64,000 nt of DNA from Nocardiopsis_C rhodophaea (GTDB lineage Bacteria > Actinomycetota > Actinomycetes > Streptosporangiales > Streptosporangiaceae): assembly GCF_039530945.1 (NCBI RefSeq), contig NZ_BAAAPC010000007.1:124001-188000 (forward strand), in the 5' to 3' direction. This document shows positions 52,723 to 60,711 of the stretch, piece by piece. The position numbers and the translations under genes are program-made. Below the pieces are notes generated by a model, which saw only the letters and a list, made by a program, of their open reading frames with translations, searched no databases and was not told the origin of the DNA. Position 1 is the stretch's first letter, and each line of letters opens with the position of its first letter.

Positions 52723-54645
52723 ATGCCTGGTGTGGACCCTGCCGATATCGAGGAGATCGTCGCCCAGGTCTCGGCGATCTACCGGGAAGCGGAGTTGGCC
52801 GTCTATCGGCAGATCAGCCGCCACCTGATCCGCTACCCGGGCGCCCCCACCGCGGGAGTCGGGGAGCCACGCCTCGAGGCGATTGGCGACCTCCGTCGCT
52901 CTGTCGAGGCGATCCAGGCCGGGCTGGAGGCTGACGGGTCGCGGGCTCTGCGTGAGGCGGTCGCCCGTGCGTGGCAGGTCGGGGACCGGTCGGCTCTCGC
53001 CGATATCCCCGCCCGCTGGTATGCGGCGTCGGGGATCGGTGACGCGGCCGAGGAGGCGCGCACGCAGGTGCCGCAGTCTGGCGCGATCGAGGCACTCGCT
53101 ACCGCCCTGGTCGCCGACGTCGGCGCCAGGGTGCGAAACGTCTTGCGTGACGCGCTCGATGCTTACCGGTCCGCGGTGGCCGGGGCGACGGCGCGCATGC
53201 TCGCCGGTGGCCAGACACGGCGTGAGGCGGCACAAGCCGCATGGGCGGCCCTGGTCGATCGAGGTGTCTTGGGTTTCACCGACCGGGCGGGGCGCCGGTG
53301 GCGTCTCCACACCTATGTGGAAATGGCGGCCCGCACCGCCTCGGCGCGCGCCGCGGTGCAGGGGCAGGACGACCGGCTCGGCGCTCTCGGTGTCGACCTG
53401 GTGTACGTCTCCGACCACGGGCAGGAATGCCCGCTGTGCCGACCGTGGGAAGGAAAGATCCTTCACCGCGTCTCCGGCCCTACCGGGGAAATCCGGGTAC
53501 CGCACGCACTCACCGACGAGCCCATGACGGTCGAGGTCGCCGGGACGCTGGCCGAGGCGCGCGGTAAGGGCCTATTCCACCCCAATTGCCGCCACTCGAT
53601 CAGCGCCTACCTGCCGGGGGTCACCACGATCCCCACCCCGGTCGCCGAGCCGGCCGCCTATGAGGCGCGCATGCGGCAACGCGAAATCGAGCGGAAGATC
53701 CGCCGATGGAAGGAACAAGCGACGGCCGCGACGACGGACGAGGCGCGCACGGCCGCGCGCCGACGCGTGCGCGCATGGCACGCCGAGATGAGACAGCATC
53801 TCGCCAACCACCCCGAGCTGAAACGTCTGCGCTACCGCGAACAGGTCGGCGCCGGGTCGACTCCGCCGGACGACCGGCGCGACGACACCGTCGCCCCCAT
53901 AGGCCCCGACGTGCAGCCGTCCCTCGACGGGACCGGCGCCGAGGCGGTGCGGCGCACGTCCGTGCGCGACGAGGAGCCCGCGGCCGGCGCCGACGAGCGG
54001 ACCCCGGCCGCCGGTCAGCCGGAGCTAACCGAACTCACCCGCACCGAGCTACGCGCCCTGTCGGACGACGAGCTCGACGCCCGCATGGGTGCGGTGATCG
54101 CGACCGGCGACTACGAATCGGCCACGGCGCGGCAGTTGCGCCGTGAGATGGACCGGCGCGACCAGGTGGCGCGCCAGCGGGAGCGGCGGCGTCGGGAGCG
54201 TGAGGCGCGCGACCAGGCGCGGCACGCGGCCATGGCCGAGCTGGTCGAATCCGGCGTGCCATGGGAGGAGGCCGCGGCCGAGGTTCTTGGAACGCCTGTC
54301 GAGGCGATCCGGCGGCGCGAGTTCACGCGTGAGCACCGCGCAGGCGAGAGTGACCGGCGTAGCTTCACGCAGTTGGCGCGCGAACAGTACCGGCTGTTCA
54401 TCGAGCGCACCTATGTCGCCGCAGAGACGGAGACCCGCGGGTTTCTGCTCAACGCCGCAGGTGAGGCAGCGGGGATCGATCCCATGTCGTTGTTCTCCGG
54501 GCCGAGAGCGCGCGTCGAGCGTTACGCTAGCGAGGAACTCAAGCGCTGGTTTGACGAGCATGGCCGCACGATGTTCGCCCAGTTCGTCGAGGAGATCGAA
54601 CAGGGTCGCCGTACCGGCGCCCCGGGACGCGACTTCAACCGGTAG
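52723..54645 (+). CDS. MuF-like minor head protein
   Basis: This 640-residue protein matches phage minor capsid protein 2 (MuF-like). Helical N-terminal half, then AAWAALVDRGVLGFTDRAGRRWRLHTYVEMAARTA and the Cys/His core VSDHGQECPLCRPWEGKI near residue 235, closed by HPNCRHSISAYLPG. A long charged tail of about 300 residues follows. The start is probably ATG at 52723; GTG at 52711 is possible. It is thought to sit inside the head near the portal and may be ejected with DNA. The tail has no recognisable toxin domain. Confidence 0.85.
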   Translation: MPGVDPADIEEIVAQVSAIYREAELAVYRQISRHLIRYPGAPTAGVGEPRLEAIGDLRRSVEAIQAGLEADGSRALREAVARAWQVGDRSALADIPARWYAASGIGDAAEEARTQVPQSGAIEALATALVADVGARVRNVLRDALDAYRSAVAGATARMLAGGQTRREAAQAAWAALVDRGVLGFTDRAGRRWRLHTYVEMAARTASARAAVQGQDDRLGALGVDLVYVSDHGQECPLCRPWEGKILHRVSGPTGEIRVPHALTDEPMTVEVAGTLAEARGKGLFHPNCRHSISAYLPGVTTIPTPVAEPAAYEARMRQREIERKIRRWKEQATAATTDEARTAARRRVRAWHAEMRQHLANHPELKRLRYREQVGAGSTPPDDRRDDTVAPIGPDVQPSLDGTGAEAVRRTSVRDEEPAAGADERTPAAGQPELTELTRTELRALSDDELDARMGAVIATGDYESATARQLRREMDRRDQVARQRERRRREREARDQARHAAMAELVESGVPWEEAAAEVLGTPVEAIRRREFTREHRAGESDRRSFTQLAREQYRLFIERTYVAAETETRGFLLNAAGEAAGIDPMSLFSGPRARVERYASEELKRWFDEHGRTMFAQFVEEIEQGRRTGAPGRDFNR

Positions 54646-54657
54646 GAGGCACCCGCC

Positions 54658-54843
54658 GTGTCGTTCGCTGGTGACATCCTCGACGCACACGCGGCCGGGC
54701 GTAGGGCCGCCCAGCAGGGCGCCCTCCGGTCGACGTGCCCGCACGACCCGGACAGCAGCGACCCCCGCACCCGGAACCTGTTCGTGTCCTGGATGCGGGG
54801 GTATGCGTCGGTCGTGCCGACGCCGGTCGACTACTCCGGCTGA
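54658..54843 (+). CDS. Rmf/CrpP-like small protein
   Basis: The 61-residue protein fits the Rmf-CrpP fold signature: AHAAGRRAAQQGALRSTCPHDP followed by a helix ending FVSWMRGY. The family includes ribosome modulation factor and the plasmid protein CrpP, and is common as an orphan in phages. AGGAGG precedes GTG at 54658. Its 3' end overlaps by 13 bases with the convergent minus-strand gene at 54831. Confidence 0.65.
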   Translation: MSFAGDILDAHAAGRRAAQQGALRSTCPHDPDSSDPRTRNLFVSWMRGYASVVPTPVDYSG

Positions 54844-55298
54844 CGCGCCCTGGCGCGTCCCTGTGTGGGCTGACCGAACCATGCGCGGATCTCCGGAAGC
54901 TGGCTAGGCGCCCACCCCGGGGTGCCGCCGATGTAGACCCGCGGCTGTGGGAATGGACGGGCACTAGTCAGGCCGTTGCGGCGTAGGGATGTCGTGATGG
55001 TCGAGCGGGTGACCCCGACCTCCTCGGCCACCTGCGCAGAGCTCAGATACCGCGACGACGTCCCCGCGATGTTGTCCCGTACTCGGCGCGCGACCGCCTC
55101 GACATCAGCCCCGGGGGCGAGCCGTGAGAGCTGCTTACGCGCTGGTAGCCGCGTGGTGTCGCGGTGGCCGAAGTCGGTGGTGATGGCGACCGTGCCATCG
55201 CTCCGCTTCACGGTGGCGACCCTGGACAGGTAGCCGCCGAGGATCACCCAATCCCCCCGAGCGACTTTTCCGGCCGTGGTCTTCTCAAGGTCAGACAT
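54831..55298 (-). CDS. Minus-strand HTH protein within late operon
   Basis: This 155-residue protein has a beta-rich N-terminal domain (GDWVILGGYLSRVATVKRSDGTVAITTDFGHRDT). A C-terminal winged helix-turn-helix follows (YLSSAQVAEEVGVTRSTITTSLRRNG, then VYIGGTPGWAPSQLPEIRAWF), resembling excisionase/AlpA-type DNA-binding domains. It is the second gene of a cassette running against all surrounding late genes, 12 bases after the 65-residue gene, with AGGAAG as ribosome site. It may bind the GTTGACA/TGTCAAC repeat at its own promoter. Confidence 0.7.
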   Translation of the reverse strand: MSDLEKTTAGKVARGDWVILGGYLSRVATVKRSDGTVAITTDFGHRDTTRLPARKQLSRLAPGADVEAVARRVRDNIAGTSSRYLSSAQVAEEVGVTRSTITTSLRRNGLTSARPFPQPRVYIGGTPGWAPSQLPEIRAWFGQPTQGRARARQPE

Positions 55299-55310
55299 GT
55301 GTCTCGCTTC

Positions 55311-55508
55311 CTAGAAACCGATGCCGAACAGGGCGCCATCGCGGGTCGGGGCGGTCGTGGGGCGGAGGGCGAACAGGGTGCCATCGCTCGGCATCCCGGG
55401 CGCCGCCTGCCCGGTGGCGGGCTCGTCGAGCGCGTCGGCGACCGCGTCGAGCAGGTCGGTCTGCCCGGTCATCTGCTGGCATTCCCACTCGGAGAACAGC
55501 GCGTCCAT
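55311..55508 (-). CDS. Small acidic minus-strand phage protein
   Basis: This 65-residue acidic protein (FSEWECQQMTGQTDLLDAVADALDEP, ending TRDGALFGIGF) has no membrane segment. AGGGAGAG stands before the ATG, and a near-consensus promoter lies 37 bases upstream. It is the first gene of the two-gene reverse cassette. The family is not recognised; its short size and its position before a DNA-binding protein are compatible with a small lysogenic-expression or antitoxin-like role, but nothing specific is shown. Confidence 0.6.
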   Translation of the reverse strand: MDALFSEWECQQMTGQTDLLDAVADALDEPATGQAAPGMPSDGTLFALRPTTAPTRDGALFGIGF

Positions 55509-55544
55509 GTCTCTCCCTAGGTGTCGCCGTTGTTGACAGTTTCG

Positions 55545-55573
55545 AGACTATGACTCTCACTCACAGGTGTCAA
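55545..55573 (-). promoter_or_regulatory. Near-consensus promoter of reverse cassette
   Basis: On the minus strand, a perfect TTGACA (55568-55573) and TAGTCT (55545-55550) are exactly 17 bases apart. An inverted repeat GTTGACA/TGTCAAC (55532-55538 and 55568-55574) brackets the -10 box and could be an operator. Confidence 0.8.
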
Positions 55574-55593
55574 CGACGGAGACAAAATATCTG

Positions 55594-55624
55594 CCCCGTA
55601 CTGCCGTCGGTGCGGGGTTTTCGC
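55594..55624 (+). terminator. Hairpin with GGGGTTTT before scaffold gene
   Basis: A CCCCG/CGGGG stem with a 14-base loop is followed by TTTTCGCAT. The same stem type and the same tail, GCGGGGTTTTCGCAT, recur at 59511. Confidence 0.6.
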
Positions 55625-55670
55625 ATCCCCGGGGCCGGGTGCCCCGGCCGACACGCCCCAGGAGGGCACC

Positions 55671-56333
55671 ATGACCGAACCCACCAACCCCACCAACCCC
55701 CAACCGGCGGGCGACGACCCCAGTGGCGACCCGGCCGCCCGTTCGGCACCCGCGGCCCCGGCGCCGACCGACGACGCCGCGCCACACAACCAGGGCGACG
55801 GCGACGAGCTCACGCGCCTCGACCCGGTCGACCTCGCGCGCATGGTGCGCGACCTCCGGAAAGAGAACGCGTCGGCGCGCACCAACGCCAAGAGCGCCGC
55901 GGCCGAGGAGGCGCGAAAGCAGCTGGCCGCGGAACTCGGCAAAATCCTTGACCCCAACGCCGACGAGGAGGCGGACCCGGCGCAACTTGCCGTCCAGCTC
56001 ACCGCGGCCCAGCGGGAAGCGGCGACGCTCCGCACGGAGCGCGCCGCGGAGAAGGCGGCGCGAAAGGCCGGGATCGACGCCGACGCCCTCCTCGATTCCA
56101 GGTCTTTCGCCGACAAGCTCGGCAAGCTCGACGCGTCCGGCGATGACTTCTCAACCGCGCTTGACGCGCTGGTCGCAGAGTTCGCCGACGACCCCCGATA
56201 CAAGACCGCCGGGCAGGCTCCGGCGCGCTCCGGTGGCGACTTCTCCGGCGGGACCGGAGACACGCCCGACACCCCCCGATCCGTCGACGACTTCCGCCAA
56301 CAGCGCCGCAAATGGCGCCGCGGAACCACCTAG
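55671..56333 (+). CDS. Phage scaffolding protein
   Basis: This 220-residue, highly charged helical protein has a Pro/Ala/Asp-rich start, a central coiled coil (VDLARMVRDLRKENASARTNAKSAAAEEARKQLAAELGKIL) and a basic C-terminus (DDFRQQRRKWRRG). The layout and the place directly before the coat gene are those of scaffolding proteins that guide procapsid assembly and then leave. The basic end would bind the coat protein. Confidence 0.8.
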   Translation: MTEPTNPTNPQPAGDDPSGDPAARSAPAAPAPTDDAAPHNQGDGDELTRLDPVDLARMVRDLRKENASARTNAKSAAAEEARKQLAAELGKILDPNADEEADPAQLAVQLTAAQREAATLRTERAAEKAARKAGIDADALLDSRSFADKLGKLDASGDDFSTALDALVAEFADDPRYKTAGQAPARSGGDFSGGTGDTPDTPRSVDDFRQQRRKWRRGTT

Positions 56334-56348
56334 CTAGGAGCCGCCACC

Positions 56349-57260
56349 ATGGCTAACACCCTGCTCACCCCCAACATCATCGCCCGCGCCGCACTGGCCA
56401 ACCTCTATGAGACGACGGTCATGGCGCCGTTGGTGCACCGCGACTACGAACCCGAGTTCGCCGCACGCCGCGGGGACACCATCACCATCCGCAAACCGGC
56501 CGTGTTCACCGCCGAGGAGTACGTCCGGGCGAACGGGATCACGATCCAGGACGCCACCGAAAGCGGCGTCGACGTGACGCTCAACCACTTCGCCGATGTC
56601 TCGTTCGCGGTGACGGCGGAAGATCTCACGCTGAAGATCCAAGATTTCAACGAGCAACTTCTCGCCCCGGCAATGGAGGCGATCGCGCAGAAGATCGACC
56701 GCGACTTGTTGGCGATCCGCGACGACATAACCGCGGAGGTCGGACAGGCCGGAACGACCGGCACCCATGATTGGGATGATCCGCGCGTCATGATCGACGC
56801 GGGCAAGACGCTCAACCAGGCCAACGTGCCCCTGACCGAACGTCGGTTCGTGTTCGGCCCGGTCACGGCCGCCGCCTACCAGGCCGACCCGCTGTTCCAT
56901 GAAGCCGACCGGCGCGGCGACACCGACGGCCTGATGGAAGCTGCCATTGGTCGAAAGTTCGGCCTGGACAACTACATGACACAGAACATCAGCGTCCCGC
57001 CACAGACCAGCGGCAACTCGACGACGGAGGTCGGGGTGGCGTTCCACCGCACCGCCGTAGCGTTGGCGTTTCGCCCGCTGGCGCTTCCACGTGGTGCGCA
57101 AAACGCGGCGATCGAGACCTACAAGGGGTTCGGTCTCCGCGTGGTCTATGACTACGACATCGACAAGAAGCAGGATGTTGTGTCGATCGATTGCCTGTAC
57201 GGGGTTAAGACGTTGGACGCTGACCGGGCCGTGTTGGTCAAGGGGGCCGACGTTGTCTGA
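56349..57260 (+). CDS. Major capsid protein (P22 coat-like)
   Basis: This 303-residue coat protein of the P22 gp5-like family has a start ARAALANLYETTVMAPLVHRDY, then RRGDTITIRKPAVFTAEEY and VDVTLNHFADVSFAVTAEDL. A C-terminal RVVYDYDIDKKQDVVSIDCLYGVKTLDADRAV strand region follows. It would build the head with an HK97 fold. The ATG follows a TAGCTAGGAGCC ribosome site. Confidence 0.9.
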   Translation: MANTLLTPNIIARAALANLYETTVMAPLVHRDYEPEFAARRGDTITIRKPAVFTAEEYVRANGITIQDATESGVDVTLNHFADVSFAVTAEDLTLKIQDFNEQLLAPAMEAIAQKIDRDLLAIRDDITAEVGQAGTTGTHDWDDPRVMIDAGKTLNQANVPLTERRFVFGPVTAAAYQADPLFHEADRRGDTDGLMEAAIGRKFGLDNYMTQNISVPPQTSGNSTTEVGVAFHRTAVALAFRPLALPRGAQNAAIETYKGFGLRVVYDYDIDKKQDVVSIDCLYGVKTLDADRAVLVKGADVV

Positions 57261-57435
57261 TGACGTGTACGTCTACCGCAACCGCAACACCGGCGACGAG
57301 GTCCGGCGGGCCGGGCGGTCGGTCCGTCTCGACCACCTGCCGAACTGGGAGGTCACTGACGTGATCGGCCAGACTCCGCGTCGGCGTGCCAAGAAGACCG
57401 CCCACGACGACACCGACGAGGGTGGTGGTGAGTGA
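57253..57435 (+). CDS. Small head protein downstream of coat
   Basis: The 60-residue protein starts at TTG 57253, which lies six bases after AAGGGGG and overlaps the coat stop. GTG at 57265 is an alternative. The sequence VYRNRNTGDEVRRAGRSVRLDHLPNWEV, followed by a basic, acidic-ended tail, is of the type seen after coat genes in siphoviruses. Possible roles are head decoration or completion. Confidence 0.6.
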   Translation: MSDDVYVYRNRNTGDEVRRAGRSVRLDHLPNWEVTDVIGQTPRRRAKKTAHDDTDEGGGE

Positions 57436-57647
57436 TGCCGCTGTATGAGTACCGCCGTGGCGGGGACGTAGTCGAGCGCGTGCGCACCGTCCCGAGCGGT
57501 TATGAGGACACGCGGCTCGGACTCCTAGTCGACCACCGCACGGGCGCCGACGGGTGGCGCAAGGCCGACGAGCCGACGCCCACACCGGCTCGAACTGTCC
57601 GACGGCGTCGATCCCAGCGGGGGGTGACCGGTGATGGCGCGGACTGA
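57435..57647 (+). CDS. FmdB-like small protein lacking cysteines
   Basis: This 70-residue protein begins MPLYEYRRGGDVVERVRTV. That is the opening of the FmdB-type zinc ribbon, but the CxxC pairs are missing, so no metal site is possible. The C-terminus is Arg-rich. It is tightly packed between head genes. Confidence 0.5.
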   Translation: MPLYEYRRGGDVVERVRTVPSGYEDTRLGLLVDHRTGADGWRKADEPTPTPARTVRRRRSQRGVTGDGAD

Positions 57648-57975
57648 GGTCACAGCGCAGACGGCCACGCGCGACGGCCTGTCTCCGAGTATGACCGCCG
57701 CCACCAGTGATGGCCACATGTTCGTCAACAACGGGCGCCGGTACGTGAGGATCACGAACACCTCCGCGTCCCCAGTGACCGTGACGATCCCAGTCGGTGC
57801 GACCGTCGACGGGCAGACCGTCAGCGGCCGCCAGATCTCCGTGCCCGACACCGACGGCGACGTGTCGACGGGGTTCTGGCCGGTGGCCTACAACCAGCCA
57901 GACGGCATGGTGCATGTGGACTACAGCGCGACGAGCGGCGTGTCGGTGGCTGTGGTCGAGTGCCCGCCCGTATAG
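57634..57975 (+). CDS. Putative head decoration protein
   Basis: This 113-residue protein has a repeating beta-strand pattern (MFVNNGRRYVRITNTSASPVTVTIPVGATVDGQTV, then VDYSATSGVSVAVVE) that looks like an immunoglobulin-type or jelly-roll domain. In other phages a small protein of this kind at this position decorates the capsid. The fold is inferred from strand pattern only. Confidence 0.5.
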   Translation: MARTEVTAQTATRDGLSPSMTAATSDGHMFVNNGRRYVRITNTSASPVTVTIPVGATVDGQTVSGRQISVPDTDGDVSTGFWPVAYNQPDGMVHVDYSATSGVSVAVVECPPV

Positions 57976-57988
57976 GGGGTGAGCAGCG

Positions 57989-58375
57989 ATGGCCTATGCC
58001 ACCGTCACCGAGCTGGAGGACTACCTCGGCCACACGGTCGAGGGGGCGGGCCGGATGCTCGACCGTGCGTCCCGCCTCGTCGACCGCGAACTAATCAGCG
58101 CCGTGTACGACCCGGCCGCCCCCGACGTCGTCGAGGCGCTCCGCTCCGCGACGCTGGAGCAGTGCGCCGACTGGGACGAGGCCGGGACCGACGGCACCGA
58201 GGCCGGCGACCCGGACCGGTGGTCGTCGGTGTCGGCAGGGAGTGTGTCACTATCCCGCGGCTCCCGTGAGACAGCAGGCTCCGCCTCGACGACGGTCCGG
58301 CTGTGCCACCAGGCCCGGCTGATCCTGCAACAGGCCGGGCTGACCAGCCACGCGCCGCAGGTGGGGCGGTGGTGA
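57989..58375 (+). CDS. Head-tail connector (gp6/gp15-like)
   Basis: This 128-residue helical protein (MAYATVTELEDYLGHTV, then RMLDRASRLVDRELI and VVEALRSATLEQCADW) matches the adaptor proteins that bind under the portal in SPP1/HK97-like phages. Its stop overlaps the next start, which is the usual coupling in connector modules. Confidence 0.75.
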   Translation: MAYATVTELEDYLGHTVEGAGRMLDRASRLVDRELISAVYDPAAPDVVEALRSATLEQCADWDEAGTDGTEAGDPDRWSSVSAGSVSLSRGSRETAGSASTTVRLCHQARLILQQAGLTSHAPQVGRW

Positions 58376-58713
58376 CCATGCCCGGCACCCTCCCCGGATG
58401 GATGCTGAAGCGCATGGGGTGGGACGTCACCGTCGAGCCCTACCAGGGCGCCGGACCCTACGGCCCGACCTACGGGGCACCGGTCACCGTGCGGGCGCTC
58501 ATGGACGCGAAGCGGCGCCTTGTCCGCGACGCACAGGGCGCCGAGACCATCTCGGAGACGACGCTCCGCGTCCGGCTCGACCACGTCGACGATTTCCCGC
58601 CCGGGTCTCGGGTGACCCTGCCGGACAGCACACAGCCGACGGTCATCACCACCAGCCGCCACGACGGCCGGTCCTTGCCGACCCCGTCGCATCTGGAGGT
58701 GGCACTCACATGA
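58372..58713 (+). CDS. Head closure (stopper) protein
   Basis: The 113-residue protein starts at GTG 58372, overlapping the adaptor gene (ATG at 58378 is an alternative). Beta-rich sequence (VTVEPYQGAGPYGPTYGAPVTVRALMDAKRRLVRDAQG) and the second place in the connector module point to the SPP1 gp16-like stopper that seals the head. This is inferred from order and strand pattern. Confidence 0.65.
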   Translation: MTMPGTLPGWMLKRMGWDVTVEPYQGAGPYGPTYGAPVTVRALMDAKRRLVRDAQGAETISETTLRVRLDHVDDFPPGSRVTLPDSTQPTVITTSRHDGRSLPTPSHLEVALT

Positions 58714-59054
58714 CGCTGAAAATGCGACTCCGGCTCACCCAAGCGCGGAAGGGCGCCGAGGCGGCCACCGCGCGCGGACTCGGCAAAGCCGCCGAGCACC
58801 TCCTCGGCGAATCGAGGCAAGAAGTGCCATTGGAGGAGGGGACGCTCTCACGCTCGGGTACCTCGGTAGTCGACCGGAGCGACCTGAACGCCGCCGTCTA
58901 CTACGACACTGTGTACGCCGTCCGACAGCATGAAGAACTGACCTGGCGGCATGACGCGGGACGCAAGGCGAAATACCTGGAAGATCCCTTGAACCGGGAA
59001 CAGCAAACCATGCTTGCCCTGGTCGCCGCGGAGGTACGGCGGGCGCTCACATGA
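58710..59054 (+). CDS. Tail-joining/minor capsid protein (HK97 gp10-like)
   Basis: This 114-residue protein carries the pattern VPLEEGTLSRSGTSVVD and AAVYYDTVYAVRQHEELTWRH, then RKAKYLEDPL, found in minor capsid/HK97 gp10-like tail-completion proteins. It links the head connector to the tail. Both ends overlap neighbours by four bases. Confidence 0.75.
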   Translation: MTLKMRLRLTQARKGAEAATARGLGKAAEHLLGESRQEVPLEEGTLSRSGTSVVDRSDLNAAVYYDTVYAVRQHEELTWRHDAGRKAKYLEDPLNREQQTMLALVAAEVRRALT

Positions 59055-59479
59055 CCCTGACTGAGGAGGTCGCGCAGCTGCTCGACGAGCTCGGCGTCGG
59101 CGACTACCGCGCCGACGGCACGCCGGGCGGGACCATCTACCTCACCGCCCTCCCCGATTCTCCCGACGCGTGCATGGCGGTCGCCCGCTACGGCGGCACC
59201 GAGGCCGACTCACGCGAGCCATACGACGAGGTGAGCGTCCAGGTCCGGGCGCGTGGCACCGCTACCGACGTACGTACCGGTGAGGCTTTGGCGCAATCGG
59301 CCTATGACGCGCTGCACGGACTCGGGTACCGGACCCTGCCGGGCGGGACCTGGTTGCAGCTCGCCGTGTGTACCGGCAGCGGACCGGCCTACATCGGTCG
59401 CGACGCGTCCGGGCGCGACGAGTGGACGGTGAACCTGCATGCCGAGGTCATGCGTGTGACAGAAAACCGGCCCGGCTGA
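59051..59479 (+). CDS. Tail terminator protein
   Basis: This 142-residue protein has TYDEV-like residues EPYDEVSVQVRARG, then GEALAQSAYDALHGLGYRTLPGG and GRDEWTVNLHAEVMR. That is the layout of the minor-capsid-3/tail terminator family that caps the tail tube. It is the fourth and last gene of the connector module and is followed by a terminator-like hairpin. Confidence 0.75.
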   Translation: MTLTEEVAQLLDELGVGDYRADGTPGGTIYLTALPDSPDACMAVARYGGTEADSREPYDEVSVQVRARGTATDVRTGEALAQSAYDALHGLGYRTLPGGTWLQLAVCTGSGPAYIGRDASGRDEWTVNLHAEVMRVTENRPG

Positions 59480-59499
59480 CCCCTGACAATCTGATCACG

Positions 59500-59520
59500 C
59501 CCCGCCGTGTGCGGGGTTTT
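59500..59520 (+). terminator. Hairpin before tail tube gene
   Basis: A 6-bp perfect stem CCCCGC/GCGGGG with a 5-base loop is followed by TTTT and CGCAT. It could set the ratio between connector and tail tube transcripts, or mark a separate start for the tail tube. Confidence 0.6.
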
Positions 59521-59541
59521 CGCATGTAAGGAGGCCCGGCA

Positions 59542-60003
59542 ATGACGCTGGTCAAGGTCAACGCCAGGGACATCATCATCGAAGCGTCGGACGGCGCCGC
59601 GACGCCGACGTGGGCGGAGATCGGCGGACTCACCAGCGTGACCGTCAACGCGTCGGAGAACGAGGAGACCGCCGACACCACCGACTTCGACAGTGATGGC
59701 GCGTATGAGCAAGACATCATGCAGAGGGGCGCCACCCTCGAAATGGAAGGGTTTCTTAAGAAAGACGACGCTACCGGCGTGCTCGACCCCGGTCAGGCGC
59801 AGGTGACGACCAACGCCGGGCAAGACGCTCTCGGCGTCGCGTCACACGCTATGTACCGCTTCCGCTACCCCGTGGATGACACCTGGACTGTGTGGGATGC
59901 GACCACGACTGTCGGCGAACAGGGTGGGGGCAACAACGACAAGACGTCCTTCAACGCCACCCTCACGCGGTCCGGCCGGTCGACCACCGAGGCGGTGGTG
60001 TGA
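59542..60003 (+). CDS. Major tail tube protein
   Basis: This 153-residue protein has TWAEIGGLTSVTVNASENEETADTTDFDSDGAYEQDI and later SFNATLTRSGRST, the signature of siphovirus tail tube subunits. Rings of this protein stack to form the tail. A TAAGGAGG ribosome site directly upstream suggests strong translation, which suits an abundant protein. Confidence 0.85.
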   Translation: MTLVKVNARDIIIEASDGAATPTWAEIGGLTSVTVNASENEETADTTDFDSDGAYEQDIMQRGATLEMEGFLKKDDATGVLDPGQAQVTTNAGQDALGVASHAMYRFRYPVDDTWTVWDATTTVGEQGGGNNDKTSFNATLTRSGRSTTEAVV

Positions 60004-60551
60004 TGGACGTGCACGAGAGCCTCGAGCGGGCCGCGGAGATTCAGGCCGAACGAGACGCCGCGAACCCGCAGGCGAGCGATCATGAGTCGTTCGACGCGTT
60101 CTGGGCCGAGGTCGAGGCAAAGCAGAAGGCCGAGAAAGCGCCCCGCACAGAGACCATCCTCGGCGTGACGGTTCAGGTTCCCACGCCCGACACGATGACG
60201 CTCCGGTTCCGCCGCCAGCTCGACCAGCTCAACATGGATCGCCGCGGCACCACCGAGGCCGAGGTCCGCGCCGTGCTCGCCGACCTGTTCGGGCCGGATG
60301 CACTGGACGCGTGGACCGATGCCGGAATGACGGAGCAGCAGCTAGCTGTCGTCATGGCGTGGGGGATCGCTTGCGCGTCCGGGACCGAGATCACGTGGCG
60401 TGAAGCGTACGAGGCGGTCACCGAGGGAAAAGCGCCGGACCGGCTGACCGCCGGGGCAGCGGGGGCGGCCACCTCGACGAGGCGATCCGGCGGCACTGGT
60501 GGGCGATCGAAGGGTGGGCAGCGGCGCAAGGGTGGACGCCGGAAGCGCTAG
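60003..60551 (+). CDS. Tail assembly chaperone, short form (gpG-like)
   Basis: This 182-residue protein precedes the tape measure gene. It contains the chaperone pattern VQVPTPDTMTLRFRRQLDQLNMD and EQQLAVVMAWGIACASG, followed by a basic low-complexity end (TRRSGGTGGRSKGGQRRKGGRRKR-like). The start shares a base with the tail tube stop. It assists folding of the tape measure protein during tail assembly. Ribosomes that slip at 60425 make the longer form. Confidence 0.85.
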   Translation: MDVHESLERAAEIQAERDAANPQASDHESFDAFWAEVEAKQKAEKAPRTETILGVTVQVPTPDTMTLRFRRQLDQLNMDRRGTTEAEVRAVLADLFGPDALDAWTDAGMTEQQLAVVMAWGIACASGTEITWREAYEAVTEGKAPDRLTAGAAGAATSTRRSGGTGGRSKGGQRRKGGRRKR

Positions 60552-60685
60552 CTGACATGCCGCTCCGCCGGTTCTACAACCTCGTTCTCGCCATGCCGAG
60601 AGAGTCGGTGTTCTGGCGCCTGGTCGACAACGAACCGCGCGCCGTCGAGGGCGACGACGCCGCCCGGCTACTCCGCCGCATCTAA
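60003..60685 (+). CDS. Tail assembly chaperone, -1 frameshift form (gpGT-like)
   Basis: The frame at -1 stays open from the slip site to TAA at 60683-60685. It encodes a hydrophobic/aromatic domain (HWWAIEGWAAAQGWTPEAL, then MPLRRFYNLVLAMPRES) that has no good start of its own. Slippage at GGGAAAA (60425-60431) joins residues 1-143 of the short form to 84 new residues, giving 227 in all. This is the conserved G/GT arrangement of long-tailed phages. The fusion is inferred from the heptamer, frame and position. Confidence 0.8.
60425..60431 (+). other. -1 ribosomal slippery heptamer GGGAAAA
   Basis: In the zero frame the codons read GAG GGA AAA, so G GGA AAA is a full X XXY YYZ slip site. Both tRNAs can re-pair one base back, and the new frame is open for the next 84 codons. 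Confidence 0.8.
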
Positions 60686-60711
60686 ACCAGCTGTGAGGGG
60701 GTGACCCCCTC

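Noticed and set aside
52711..54645. Polymorphic toxin tail on the MuF-like protein
   Set aside because: The long C-terminal tail is charged and helical with no recognisable toxin or catalytic motif.
55671..56337. Alternative long frame in the scaffold gene region
   Set aside because: The competing frame is Arg/Thr/Pro-rich and lacks the helical scaffold pattern; the frame at 55671 has the expected composition and ribosome site.
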